A stretch of 64,000 bases of DNA, from the NCBI RefSeq assembly GCF_009908285.1, contig NZ_JAAARM010000004.1, positions 62,001-126,000 on the forward strand. Reading direction: 5' to 3'. Below the pieces are notes generated by a model, which saw nothing but the letters and a program-made list of their open reading frames with translations, was not told the DNA's origin and searched no databases. A program made the position numbers and the translations under genes. Shown piece after piece: positions 29,111-37,198 of this stretch (position 1 is its first letter; each line of letters starts with the position of its first letter). The stretch is from Pseudomonas sp. Fl4BN1. GTDB taxonomy: Bacteria > Pseudomonadota > Gammaproteobacteria > Pseudomonadales > Pseudomonadaceae.

Positions 29111-29734
29111 TTAAGTCAACGCGGTCATCACCGCCTGGCGATAGGCCGGACGTTGTTTCAGACGCAGGTACCAAGCCTCCAGATGCGGCAGCGACGGTCG
29201 CTCGATGGGCATCTCGAACCAAGCGTAGATGAAACTGCCCAAGGGAATATCACCGACACCGATTTCCGTTCCCGACAGATAAGGTTGCTCGGCCAGCGCC
29301 TGATCAACCCGAGACAGCAGGTCGCTGCAAATGGCTTTGGCGGCGTTGATCTGCTCCCAGTCCTGCTGCGGCGCCGGGGTGCGCAACACGCCCCAGAACA
29401 GTTGCCGGAAAGGTTCGGCGAATGTCGAGGTGGTCCAGTCCATCCACTTCTCGGCACTGGCCCGAACCTGCACATCGGCGGGATACCAGTGAGTGTTCGC
29501 GGCATGCCGGGCTGCCAGGTAACGCACGATGGTGTTGGATTCCCAGAGGACGAAACCTTCGTCTTCAATCAGCGGGATACGCCCGTTGGGGTTCAGCGCC
29601 CGGTACTCCGGGGTATCCACCACACCGAAGGCACCACCGGCGTCCAGGGACTGGTAGACCAGCCCCAGCTCCTCAGCGCACCAGAGTGCCTTCCTGACAT
29701 TCGACGAGTTCTTGCGACCCCAGATCTTCAGCAT
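29111..29734 (-). CDS. Glutathione S-transferase
   Basis: 207 residues; thioredoxin-like N-terminal domain beginning MLKIWGRKNSSNVRKALW with the catalytic Ser region at NSSN, the PLIEDEGFVLWESNTIVRYLA glutathione-binding stretch (Glu-Ser pair), and a helical C-terminal domain. Which electrophile it conjugates is unknown. The ATG at 29732-29734 has GAGGGA 6 bases before it; an ATG two codons upstream would sit on the ribosome site. It appears to be a single-gene unit. Confidence 0.93.
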   Translation of the reverse strand: MLKIWGRKNSSNVRKALWCAEELGLVYQSLDAGGAFGVVDTPEYRALNPNGRIPLIEDEGFVLWESNTIVRYLAARHAANTHWYPADVQVRASAEKWMDWTTSTFAEPFRQLFWGVLRTPAPQQDWEQINAAKAICSDLLSRVDQALAEQPYLSGTEIGVGDIPLGSFIYAWFEMPIERPSLPHLEAWYLRLKQRPAYRQAVMTALT

Positions 29735-29776
29735 GACCATCCCTCAGTAATGAATGCCGGGGCAGTCTACGCCTGA

Positions 29777-30436
29777 TCAGCCACGACTCAAATCGCCGTG
29801 CATATCCCCCAATGAGCCAGTCAACGGCTCGCCGAACAGGTGCGGATAGCATTTTTCCAGGTGGGCAAAGAAGAAGTTTTCCGGCACATCGGCGAACTGC
29901 CCGTGGTCCACCAGATACTCCATCGATTGCTCACCCTGGCGGTTGAAGGGATGAAAAACGCTGTCCTGCACGCCATCAAAATCCAACGGCGCCACATCGA
30001 ACAACTCGCACAGGCTCTGATTGAACGCCGGAGTGGCCTTGACCCAGCGTCCTTGCAAGAACATCTCGGTATAGCCGTGCATGGCGAACACATCACTGCG
30101 CAGCAATTCCAGCAGACGTGGCGTCGACAGATGATTGCGTACGTCTGCCAGGCCGATGCGCGCCGGAATCCCGCAGTGCCGGGCACAGCCGGCCAGCAAT
30201 GTGGCCTTGGGCACGCAATAGCTTTCGCCGCTGGCCAGAGCATGGCTGCCCCGCAGGGTCTCGGGATCGCGATTGAAGGAGTAGAAGTTGTAGCGCACGG
30301 CTTCGCGCACTGCGTAATAGAGACTCACCGCTTGCTGCACCGGGTCACGGTCCGCACCGCGATGAGATTCGGCGAACTCCACCACCGCCGGGTGGTCACT
30401 ATCGATGAAGCGGCTGGGACGCAGATACTCGAGCAT
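29777..30436 (-). CDS. Transglutaminase-like domain protein
   Basis: 219 residues of the transglutaminase/cysteine-protease-like superfamily. The probable nucleophile is Cys74 in SGESYCVPKATLLAG and the His is His120 in MHGYTEM. The third triad residue is not obvious: where Asp is usual the sequence reads WVKATPAFN. The start at 30434-30436 was chosen since GGAGG lies 8 bases before it; an ATG two codons upstream is too close. The substrate is unknown. It is alone on the minus strand, divergent from fadE. Confidence 0.85.
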   Translation of the reverse strand: MLEYLRPSRFIDSDHPAVVEFAESHRGADRDPVQQAVSLYYAVREAVRYNFYSFNRDPETLRGSHALASGESYCVPKATLLAGCARHCGIPARIGLADVRNHLSTPRLLELLRSDVFAMHGYTEMFLQGRWVKATPAFNQSLCELFDVAPLDFDGVQDSVFHPFNRQGEQSMEYLVDHGQFADVPENFFFAHLEKCYPHLFGEPLTGSLGDMHGDLSRG

Positions 30437-30663
30437 GGGCATAACCTCCGAGTGAAGCCTGGAGTCTAGCGAGGCACCCGGCCCAGAGATAACGACGTTT
30501 CGGCCAAAGATCATGGCCTGCTTGATCAAACGAACCGGGCTTGAAACGCCTGGCCCACCCACAAAGGCTAGCGCTGCACCCACAGCGCCCTGATCACCCG
30601 CTTTGTCGGAGGCCGACTAAGCTCTGAGGTGATTTGGACCCCTGGCTTCATGGAGGATTGAAT

Positions 30664-33111
30664 ATGCTGTTGTTGTGGATACTGGTTCTGCTGGTTGGCG
30701 TTGCCTATCTGGCGCACCGTCGCATCTCTCCCCTGCCCGCCATGGGCGCAGTCGCTGTGTACCTGCTGGCCATGGGCGCGTTCAACCATGCTCCCGGCTG
30801 GCTGCTACTGGTTTTCTGGGTACTGCTGGCAGCGGTTGTCGCCCCTCTGCTGCTGCCCGACCTGCGGCGTAAATACTTCAGCGCACCGTTGTTCAGCTGG
30901 TTTCAAAAGGTCTTGCCGCCAATGTCGCAAACCGAGCGCGATGCCATCGATGCCGGCACGGTCTGGTGGGACGGCGAACTGTTCAGCGGTCGTCCGGACT
31001 GGAACACCTTGCTGGCCTACCCCAAGGCTCAGTTGACTGCAGAAGAGCAGGCCTTTATCGACGGCCCCGCCGAAGAACTCTGCGCCATGGTCAGCGACTG
31101 GCAGATCGGCCAGCACATGGACCTGCCAGCCCAAGCCTGGGCGCACATCAAGGAACATGGCTTCTTTGCCCTGATCATTCCCAAGGAATTCGGCGGCAAG
31201 GGTTTCTCCGCCTACGCCCACTCTCAGGTGGCGATGAAACTGGCCACCCGCAGCGGCGACCTGGCGTCCACCGTGATGGTGCCCAACTCTCTCGGCCCGG
31301 CAGAACTGCTGTTGCATTACGGCACCGATGAGCAGCGCAATCACTACCTGCCGCGCCTGGCCCGAGGTGACGACATCCCCTGTTTTGCCCTCACCGGCCC
31401 ACTGGCCGGCTCCGATGCCGGGGCCATGCCCGACACCGGGATCATCTGCAAAGGCCAATGGCAGGGTGAAGAAACCATCGGCCTGCGCCTGAACTGGGAA
31501 AAGCGCTACATCACCCTGGGGCCGGTAGCGACCTTGCTCGGCCTGGCCTTCAAGGCTCACGATCCGGACCATCTGCTGGGCGATCAGGAAGACCTGGGCA
31601 TCAGTCTGGCACTGATTCCCACCGATACTCCCGGGGTGGAAATCGGCCGTCGCCACCTGCCCCTGGGCGCCGCCTTCATGAACGGCCCGAACTCCGGCAA
31701 GGACGTGTTCATTCCCCTGGACTTCCTTATCGGTGGCCAGGAGATGCTCGGCAAGGGCTGGATGATGCTGATGAACTGCCTGTCGGTGGGCCGCTCGATC
31801 TCGCTGCCCGCCGTGGGTACCGGCGCCGCCAAGTTCACCAGCCTGGTGACCGGCCAATACGCTCAGGTACGGGAACAGTTCAATGTGCCACTGGCCGCCT
31901 TCGAAGGAATCCAGGAAGCTCTGGCCCGCATCGGCGGCAACGCCTGGCTGATGGACAGTGCGCGCATGCTCACCGCCAATGCCGTGGACCTGGGGGAAAA
32001 ACCCTCGGTGCTGTCGGCGATCCTCAAATACCACCTCACCGAGCGTGGCCGCGAATGCATCAACCACGCCATGGACGTGCACGGCGGCAAGGGCATCATC
32101 ATGGGGCCCAACAACTATCTGGGCCGCAGTTGGCAGGGAGCGCCGATCTTCATCACCGTGGAAGGCGCCAACATTCTCTCGCGCAACCTGATGATTTTCG
32201 GCCAGGGGGCGATCCGCTGCCATCCGTTCGTACTCAAGGAAATGGCCCTGGCCGGACGCGAAGACCATGCGCAGGCACTGCAAGAGTTCGACTCCCTGCT
32301 GCTCAAGCACATCGGTTTTGCCGTGAGCAATGCCGCCAGCACCCTGGTGCTGAACCTCGGTCTCGGCCACTTCGAACACGCCCCTGGCGACAAGATCAGC
32401 CAGGGTTATTTCCGTGCGCTGAACCGTCAGGCGGCGGCCTTCGCCCTATTGGCCGATCTGTCCATGATGCTCCTGGGAGGCGAACTGAAACGTCGCGAAC
32501 GCCTGTCCGCACGCCTGGGCGACGTGCTCAGCCACCTGTACCTGGCCTCGGCGGCACTCAAGCGCTATCACGATCTCGACTCCCCGGAATACCTGCATCC
32601 CCTGCTGGCCTGGGCCATGGAAGAAAGCCTCGGCCATTCCGAGCGCGCCCTGGATGAATTGCTCAACAACTTCCCCAATCGCGTCTTCGGCTGCCTGCTG
32701 CGAGTGCTGGTGTTCCCCTTCGGCCGTCGCCATACAGGCCCCTCGGACCAGTTGGATGCCGAAGTGGCGGCGATCATCGGTCGCGCCCAGGGCGATCCGG
32801 CGCTGGAAGCGGTACTTGCCGGTTGCTACCGCCCACAATCCACAGACGACCCGGTGGGCGCCCTGCAACACGCCTGCAACCTGCTGAGTGCAGCCCAGCC
32901 ACAGCAGAAGAAACTCCACGAAGCGCTGAAAAGTGGCCAGGTCAAACCAGCTGCTGGCGAATCGGCCATCGACGCAGCACTGGAGGCCGGTGTGCTGCAG
33001 GCGGCCGAGGCACAAACCTTGCGCGAAGCCGAAGCGGCGCGGCGCAAAGTCATCGATGTGGATGACTTCGCCAAGGAACAACTGACCTTGAGCGAGGGCA
33101 AGACCCGCTAG
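30664..33111 (+). CDS. fadE: Acyl-CoA dehydrogenase FadE
   Basis: First step of fatty-acid beta-oxidation, oxidising acyl-CoA to enoyl-CoA. 815 residues, the size of the E. coli FadE; two hydrophobic N-terminal segments (about 1-22 and 30-65) make it membrane-associated, then the acyl-CoA dehydrogenase N-, middle- and C-domains (FFALIIPKEFGGKGFSAYAHSQ; FALTGPLAGSDAGAMPD; RECINHAMDVHGGKGIIMGP) and the long DUF1974 C-terminal domain. GGAGG stands 7 bases before the ATG at 30664. A terminator is absent before the next gene, so it may be co-transcribed with the PA2817-like gene. Confidence 0.93.
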   Translation: MLLLWILVLLVGVAYLAHRRISPLPAMGAVAVYLLAMGAFNHAPGWLLLVFWVLLAAVVAPLLLPDLRRKYFSAPLFSWFQKVLPPMSQTERDAIDAGTVWWDGELFSGRPDWNTLLAYPKAQLTAEEQAFIDGPAEELCAMVSDWQIGQHMDLPAQAWAHIKEHGFFALIIPKEFGGKGFSAYAHSQVAMKLATRSGDLASTVMVPNSLGPAELLLHYGTDEQRNHYLPRLARGDDIPCFALTGPLAGSDAGAMPDTGIICKGQWQGEETIGLRLNWEKRYITLGPVATLLGLAFKAHDPDHLLGDQEDLGISLALIPTDTPGVEIGRRHLPLGAAFMNGPNSGKDVFIPLDFLIGGQEMLGKGWMMLMNCLSVGRSISLPAVGTGAAKFTSLVTGQYAQVREQFNVPLAAFEGIQEALARIGGNAWLMDSARMLTANAVDLGEKPSVLSAILKYHLTERGRECINHAMDVHGGKGIIMGPNNYLGRSWQGAPIFITVEGANILSRNLMIFGQGAIRCHPFVLKEMALAGREDHAQALQEFDSLLLKHIGFAVSNAASTLVLNLGLGHFEHAPGDKISQGYFRALNRQAAAFALLADLSMMLLGGELKRRERLSARLGDVLSHLYLASAALKRYHDLDSPEYLHPLLAWAMEESLGHSERALDELLNNFPNRVFGCLLRVLVFPFGRRHTGPSDQLDAEVAAIIGRAQGDPALEAVLAGCYRPQSTDDPVGALQHACNLLSAAQPQQKKLHEALKSGQVKPAAGESAIDAALEAGVLQAAEAQTLREAEAARRKVIDVDDFAKEQLTLSEGKTR

Positions 33112-33197
33112 GCGGGCGCCCTCGCGGCAGGTCGATTATGAAACCGGGCGCGGGAGCTATATACTCCCGCGCCCGTTTTGCTCTTGAGGACCCTGTC

Positions 33198-33605
33198 ATG
33201 TCCAACGTCGTCGCCGATCACCTCGTCCTCCTGGACCACCTGCGCAGCATCCTGGTAGCCGTGGGAGAAGCCGAACAGGTTCCCGAAGAAAGCCACGCCC
33301 TGTTCCTGGAACGTTTCGATGAACTGCGTGCGTCGCTGCCGATCGACCCGATCGAAAGCCAGTACCTGGGCCAGGACCTGCTGTGCCAGATCATCCAGCG
33401 CTATCCGCAGATCGCTCACCTGGTGCCTCGCGACCTGTTGTGGTACTTCGCCGGTGACTGCCTGCACTACATGCCCGATGATGAGATCGACCTGTACCAA
33501 GCCCTGGAAGAGCGTCGCTTCGAAGCCGAGCAGAACGACGAACCCTTTGACTGGAACCAGGAAAAGCAGCTGCTGGCACTCTCCGCCCAAGACAGCAAGC
33601 ACTGA
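33198..33605 (+). CDS. PA2817 family protein, function unknown
   Basis: 135-residue acidic, all-helical-looking soluble protein. It matches what I remember of the PA2817 family, small Pseudomonas proteins encoded after fadE. No catalytic motif is visible; conserved-looking points are PIESQYLGQDLLCQII and DLLWYFAGDCLHYMPDDEI. GAGGA stands 7 bases before the ATG at 33198. Lying 86 bp after fadE and before a strong terminator, it could be the last gene of that transcript. Confidence 0.82.
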   Translation: MSNVVADHLVLLDHLRSILVAVGEAEQVPEESHALFLERFDELRASLPIDPIESQYLGQDLLCQIIQRYPQIAHLVPRDLLWYFAGDCLHYMPDDEIDLYQALEERRFEAEQNDEPFDWNQEKQLLALSAQDSKH

Positions 33606-33625
33606 TAGCTGCGCCTGCCGCAGCC

Positions 33626-33660
33626 AAGGCCCGTCCGGTTTGACCGACGGGCCTTTTTTT
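33626..33660 (+). terminator. Intrinsic terminator after PA2817-like gene
   Basis: Stem AAGGCCCGTC (33626-33635) / GACGGGCCTT (33646-33655) with an inner CGGT/ACCG extension, followed by seven T. Confidence 0.93.
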
Positions 33661-33669
33661 GTGCCGGGC

Positions 33670-33696
33670 TTTCGCTGGCAAGCCTGCGCCTACGGA
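33670..33696. repeat. REP-like element
   Basis: TTTCGCTGGCAAGCCTGCGC followed by CTACGG resembles the Pseudomonas fluorescens-group REP core (TTCGCCGGCAAGCCGGCTCCTAC). It lies just after the terminator and before the stop of the minus-strand LysR gene, a typical intergenic place for REPs. Confidence 0.6.
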
Positions 33697-34640
33697 GCGC
33701 GCTCCGCTTTGCCCGGCCGATTCAGGGTTGGCTCCCTGGCCAGGCATTCCACCAGGTAGTCGATGAACACCCGTAGTTTCGGCGGCAGGTAGCGGGTCGG
33801 CGAATGCAATAACCAGGCGCCGCCGTGGTAGGACGCCAGGAAGGTCCACTCCGGCAGCACCTGCTCGATCAACCCCTGCTCCAAGGCATGACGTGCGGTG
33901 AAATACGGCAGGCTGCCAATGCCCAGATGCTGCAGCACCGCATCCAGGCGCACCCCGGTGTGGTTGGCGGCATAACGCCCGCGCACACCGACCGTCACCG
34001 CCTTGCTGCCCTGGGTGAATTTCCAGCGCGCATCGCTGGAGGTTTCCCCCAGGTAGATGCAACTGTGCTGGCGCAGATCCTGAGGGTGAACGGGCGTGCC
34101 ATGCTCCGCCAGGTACTGCGGCGTGGCGCAAAGCAGGTGATCGATGCGCAACAACTGACGACCGATCAACCCCGGCGGCGGACGATCGGTGATGCGAATC
34201 GCCAGGTCGACATTGTCATCAATCAGGTCGACATCGCGGTCCTCATGCAGCAACTCCACATCCACCTTCGGGTAGCGCCGAAGAAACTCCGGCATGTGCG
34301 GGTGCACCACGAAACGCCCCACCGCCTTGGGTACACTGACCCGTACCACGCCTTCGGCCTCATGGGTGAACTGGCCACTGATCTCCATCACCGAACGGGC
34401 GGCGCTGACCATCTCGCTGCAGCGCTTGAAAACCTCCTCGCCGCCATCGCTCAAACGCAGCTTGCGGGTGGTGCGCTGCAGCAGACGCGTGGCCAGGGCC
34501 TTCTCCAGGCGCGAGATGCTGCGACTCACCGCCGACGGTGACGAGCCCAACTGGCGCGCAGCCTCGGAGAAGCTGCCGGTCTCCACGACCCTGACGAAGA
34601 TCGCCATTTCCGCCAGCAAAGGCAGGGATAGATTTATGCT
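33690..34640 (-). CDS. LysR-family transcriptional regulator
   Basis: 316 residues. The N-terminal winged helix-turn-helix lies at about 12-70 (FVRVVETGSFSEAARQLGSSPSAVSRSISRLEKAL), followed by the periplasmic-binding-like effector domain; this belongs to the CrgA/DsdC-like large class (WKFTQGSK, HTGVRLDAVLQHLGIGSLP). The start at 34638-34640 (MSINLSLPLLAE) is preferred; an ATG six codons earlier is also possible and no Shine-Dalgarno decides. It is divergent from the AlaX gene, and a LysR-type palindrome lies in the 92-bp gap, so it probably controls that gene and perhaps the LysE exporter. Confidence 0.93.
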   Translation of the reverse strand, partial: SINLSLPLLAEMAIFVRVVETGSFSEAARQLGSSPSAVSRSISRLEKALATRLLQRTTRKLRLSDGGEEVFKRCSEMVSAARSVMEISGQFTHEAEGVVRVSVPKAVGRFVVHPHMPEFLRRYPKVDVELLHEDRDVDLIDDNVDLAIRITDRPPPGLIGRQLLRIDHLLCATPQYLAEHGTPVHPQDLRQHSCIYLGETSSDARWKFTQGSKAVTVGVRGRYAANHTGVRLDAVLQHLGIGSLPYFTARHALEQGLIEQVLPEWTFLASYHGGAWLLHSPTRYLPPKLRVFIDYLVECLAREPTLNRPGKAERAP

Positions 34641-34670
34641 CATGACGCAATAGTCCATTGAGTTTCGAAC

Positions 34671-34690
34671 GGATTATCACGCAATTATCC
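34671..34690. promoter_or_regulatory. Candidate LysR operator between lysR-type gene and AlaX gene
   Basis: The 20-bp GGATTATCACGCAATTATCC has 14 of 20 positions in inverted symmetry and contains a T-N11-A core (ATTATCACGCAATTAT), the shape of LysR binding sites. It lies between the divergent starts, 30 bp from one and 42 bp from the other. Confidence 0.45.
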
Positions 34691-34732
34691 AACCCGCATA
34701 ATAAAAAAACACTTCGCTCCAGGGTTTGAGAA

Positions 34733-35359
34733 ATGACGCTTCGCCTGTATTACCAACATGACCAATTGACCGCCCAGGTAGAAGTACTGAGTTGCACGCC
34801 CCACGACGACCTGTTCGCCACGACACTGGACGCCACACCCTTTCATCCCCAGGGCGGCGGCCAACCCAGCGACACCGGCTGGATCGGTGCAGCTCAAGTG
34901 CAGCGCGTAATGCAGGAAGGCGAGCAGATCGTGCATTACCTAGACCAACCCCTGAAGCCAGGGGTCTTTGAGGCGCTGGTGAATGAGACGCAGCGCCTGT
35001 TCAATAGTCGCATGCATTCCGCCGGACACCTGATCGGCCACTTCGTGCAGAGCCAGGGCTGGACACCAATCAAGGCCCATCACTGGCCGGGAGAGGGACG
35101 GGTGTCGTTCAAGCCGAGAGAACAGCCCGAGGAAATTGATGGTGCCAGCGTGCAGAGCGCCATCGAGCAGTGGGTCAACGCAGATTTAGAGCGCCACATC
35201 CTGATGGAGAGCGGATCGCGCCAGATCAGTTTTGGCCCATTGCCGGCTTATGGCTGCGGCGGCACTCACGTACGCCACCTGCAAGCACTGGGACAGGTAA
35301 CCATCAGCTCGATCTCGGAGAAGAAAGGCATCCTCTCGGTCTGCTACAGCCTCGACTGA
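34733..35359 (+). CDS. AlaX-type alanyl-tRNA editing protein
   Basis: 208-residue stand-alone editing domain related to the C-terminal part of AlaRS; it deacylates mischarged Ser-tRNA(Ala) or Gly-tRNA(Ala). Zinc ligands are His95 and His99 in HSAGH and Cys175 and His179 in CGGTH. The N-terminal GGGQPSDTG (41-49) is the conserved AlaX loop. It is of the longer type without the catalytic AlaRS domain. It starts 93 bp from the divergent LysR gene and is 46 bp before a LysE gene. Confidence 0.92.
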   Translation: MTLRLYYQHDQLTAQVEVLSCTPHDDLFATTLDATPFHPQGGGQPSDTGWIGAAQVQRVMQEGEQIVHYLDQPLKPGVFEALVNETQRLFNSRMHSAGHLIGHFVQSQGWTPIKAHHWPGEGRVSFKPREQPEEIDGASVQSAIEQWVNADLERHILMESGSRQISFGPLPAYGCGGTHVRHLQALGQVTISSISEKKGILSVCYSLD

Positions 35360-35405
35360 AAAACCTCGCACTCACCTACCTAGCTACCAGCCTTGCGGAG
35401 TCAGC

Positions 35406-36038
35406 ATGCTGTCCAATTATCTCGGCGAGTTTCTCGCCCTGGCTGTCGTTCACTTTCTCGCCGTGGTCGCACCCGGACCGGACTTTGCCGTCACCATCCG
35501 CCAGAGCGTGCGCTTCGGTCGCATGACCGGAGTCTGTACGGCCCTGGGGATCGGCGCAGGAATTTCCGTGCACGTGCTCTACACCCTGCTGGGGGTCGGC
35601 GCACTGATGCACGCCACGCCCTGGTTGCTGAGCGCCGCCAAACTGCTCGGTGGTGCCTACATTCTTTACTTGGGCGTCAGCTTGCTGCGCAGCAAGGCCA
35701 AGACCACAGTTCCAGGCGATAGCGCGCAGGACGAGCCACGGCAAACCTTGCTGCGCGCATTTGCCACCGGCTTTCTGACCAACGCCACCAACCCCAAGGC
35801 GACACTGTTCTTCCTGGCAATCTTCACCACGCTGGTCAGCGCCACCACCCCATTGAGCATCCAGGCTTTGTATGGCGCCTGGATGTGCCTGGTGAACGCC
35901 CTGTGGTTCGTCACCGTTGCGCTGTTCTTTTCCAGCGCCCGGGTACGCCTGCAGTTCATGCGCCTGGGCCACTGGTTCGAGCGTTGCATGGGGCTGATCC
36001 TGGTGTTGTTTGCCGGGCGCCTGCTGTTATCGCTGTAA
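35406..36038 (+). CDS. LysE family amino-acid exporter
   Basis: 210 residues with six predicted transmembrane helices. The first helix has the family motif VAPGPDFAVTIRQSVRFGR (GPD), followed by GIGAGISVHVLYTLLG, and TNATNPKATLFFLAIF in the middle. These are RhtB/LysE signatures for amino-acid efflux. Substrate unknown. GCGGAG-like sequence lies shortly before the ATG at 35406, and the gene closely follows the AlaX gene, which suggests a joint response to amino-acid excess. Confidence 0.93.
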   Translation: MLSNYLGEFLALAVVHFLAVVAPGPDFAVTIRQSVRFGRMTGVCTALGIGAGISVHVLYTLLGVGALMHATPWLLSAAKLLGGAYILYLGVSLLRSKAKTTVPGDSAQDEPRQTLLRAFATGFLTNATNPKATLFFLAIFTTLVSATTPLSIQALYGAWMCLVNALWFVTVALFFSSARVRLQFMRLGHWFERCMGLILVLFAGRLLLSL

Positions 36039-36054
36039 GCGCCACAACGACGAA

Positions 36055-36086
36055 GGCCCGCACAGCCAGGCTGGCGGGCTTTTTTA
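36055..36086 (+). terminator. Terminator after the LysE gene
   Basis: GCCCGC (36056-36061) pairs with GCGGGC (36074-36079), with an inner CAGCC/GGCTG stem, then TTTTTT. It ends the AlaX-LysE transcript. Confidence 0.85.
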
Positions 36087-36123
36087 TTGCGCAACAGCGC
36101 GAAAAGCTGAATCGCAGACAAAC

Positions 36124-36152
36124 AAAAACGCCACTCAATGAGCGGCGTTTTT
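36124..36152 (-). terminator. Terminator of the tRNA operon
   Basis: Perfect arms AAAAACGCC (36124-36132) and GGCGTTTTT (36144-36152) with an inner CTC/GAG pair; on the minus strand it ends in a T run. It lies only 8 bp after the last tRNA-Gly. Confidence 0.9.
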
Positions 36153-36159
36153 GTGAAAT

Positions 36160-36235
<76 letters not shown>

Positions 36236-36238
36236 AAA

Positions 36239-36314
36239 TGGCGTCCCCTAGGGGACTCGAACCCCTGTTACCGCCGTGAAAGGGCGGTGTCCTAGGCCAC
36301 TAGACGAAGGGGAC
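36239..36314 (-). tRNA. tRNA-Glu(TTC), copy 1
   Basis: 76-nt cloverleaf with acceptor GTCCCCT, anticodon arm CCGCCCTTTCACGGCGG (anticodon TTC), T arm GGTTCGAACCC and encoded CCA. It lies 3 bp before tRNA-Gly copy 1. Confidence 0.97.
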
Positions 36315-36418
36315 ACGCTACCCGGAACACATGGTGTGTGTTTCGGTGTCCAGCCCCGCATCCGAAGACTTGGTTCTGGTTTCACTCAGCCCTGCCCGAG
36401 AGCAGTGCTGTTTAAAAT

Positions 36419-36494
<76 letters not shown>

Positions 36495-36497
36495 AAA

Positions 36498-36573
36498 TGG
36501 CGTCCCCTAGGGGACTCGAACCCCTGTTACCGCCGTGAAAGGGCGGTGTCCTAGGCCACTAGACGAAGGGGAC
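36498..36573 (-). tRNA. tRNA-Glu(TTC), copy 2
   Basis: Identical to copy 1 (anticodon TTC, encoded CCA), 259 bp away; 3 bp before tRNA-Gly copy 2. Confidence 0.97.
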
Positions 36574-36677
36574 ACGCTACCCGGAACACATGGTGTGTGT
36601 TTCGGTGTCCAGCCCCGCATCCGAAGATTTGGTTCTGGTTTCACTCAGCCCTGCCCGAGAGCAGTGCTGTTTAAAAT

Positions 36678-36753
<76 letters not shown>

Positions 36754-36755
36754 AT

Positions 36756-36831
36756 TGGCGTCCCCTAGGGGACTCGAACCCCTGTTACCGCCGTGAAAGG
36801 GCGGTGTCCTAGGCCACTAGACGAAGGGGAC
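36756..36831 (-). tRNA. tRNA-Glu(TTC), copy 3
   Basis: Identical to the other two. It is the first gene of the operon, about 55 nt downstream of the predicted transcription start. Confidence 0.97.
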
Positions 36832-37198
36832 ACGCTAAAACATTCACTTCCTTCAACGTTTCGCTATTTGCTTTCCATTGAAAGTGGCGCGCATTCTATG
36901 GATGCTTTGGGGGGCCGTCAAGCCCCAGATATATTTTTATTTAAATCAATGACTTCGGGGTAGTTTGAGGCCCGCTTCGGGCTTTTCTGCCGTCCGTGCT
37001 TTGACGCCTATATTCTGGCACTCGACAAGGCGTTATAGTCCTCCGCAGTCGATGATGGCAATTTGAACCCAGGGAGCTCCTGGTCGTTTGCCACCTAATA
37101 TAAGCAGCGCTATTGATGCTCTGCTCGTCGAGCGACGCTATGCGTCTAAATGCCAAGCCACTACACTCGCACGCGAATCCTATAACGAGGTTTTAACG
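36832..37198. other. Intergenic region with two outward control regions
   Basis: 367 bp without a gene. It holds the tRNA-operon promoter (minus strand), its AT-rich upstream element, a small plus-strand hairpin GCCCG/CGGGC followed by TTTT at 36970-36986 that might stop plus-strand transcription, and the leader of the next plus-strand gene. No good promoter for that gene could be assigned. Confidence 0.6.
36886..36950 (-). promoter_or_regulatory. Stable-RNA promoter of the tRNA operon
   Basis: On the minus strand: AT-rich UP-like element (36929-36950), -35 TTGACG (36916-36921), 17-bp spacer, -10 TAGAAT (36893-36898), then a GC-rich discriminator GCGCGCC (36886-36892). This combination is typical of rRNA/tRNA promoters under growth-rate and stringent (ppGpp) control. 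Confidence 0.8.

Noticed and set aside
30527..30546. CAAAC/GCTTG half-sites before fadE resembling a PsrA operator
   Set aside because: The spacing is 7 bp rather than 2-4 and one half-site has a mismatch.
37016..37032. TGGCAC...GGC resembling a sigma54 promoter
   Set aside because: The GG to GC spacing is 11 instead of 10 and the -12 lacks TTGC.
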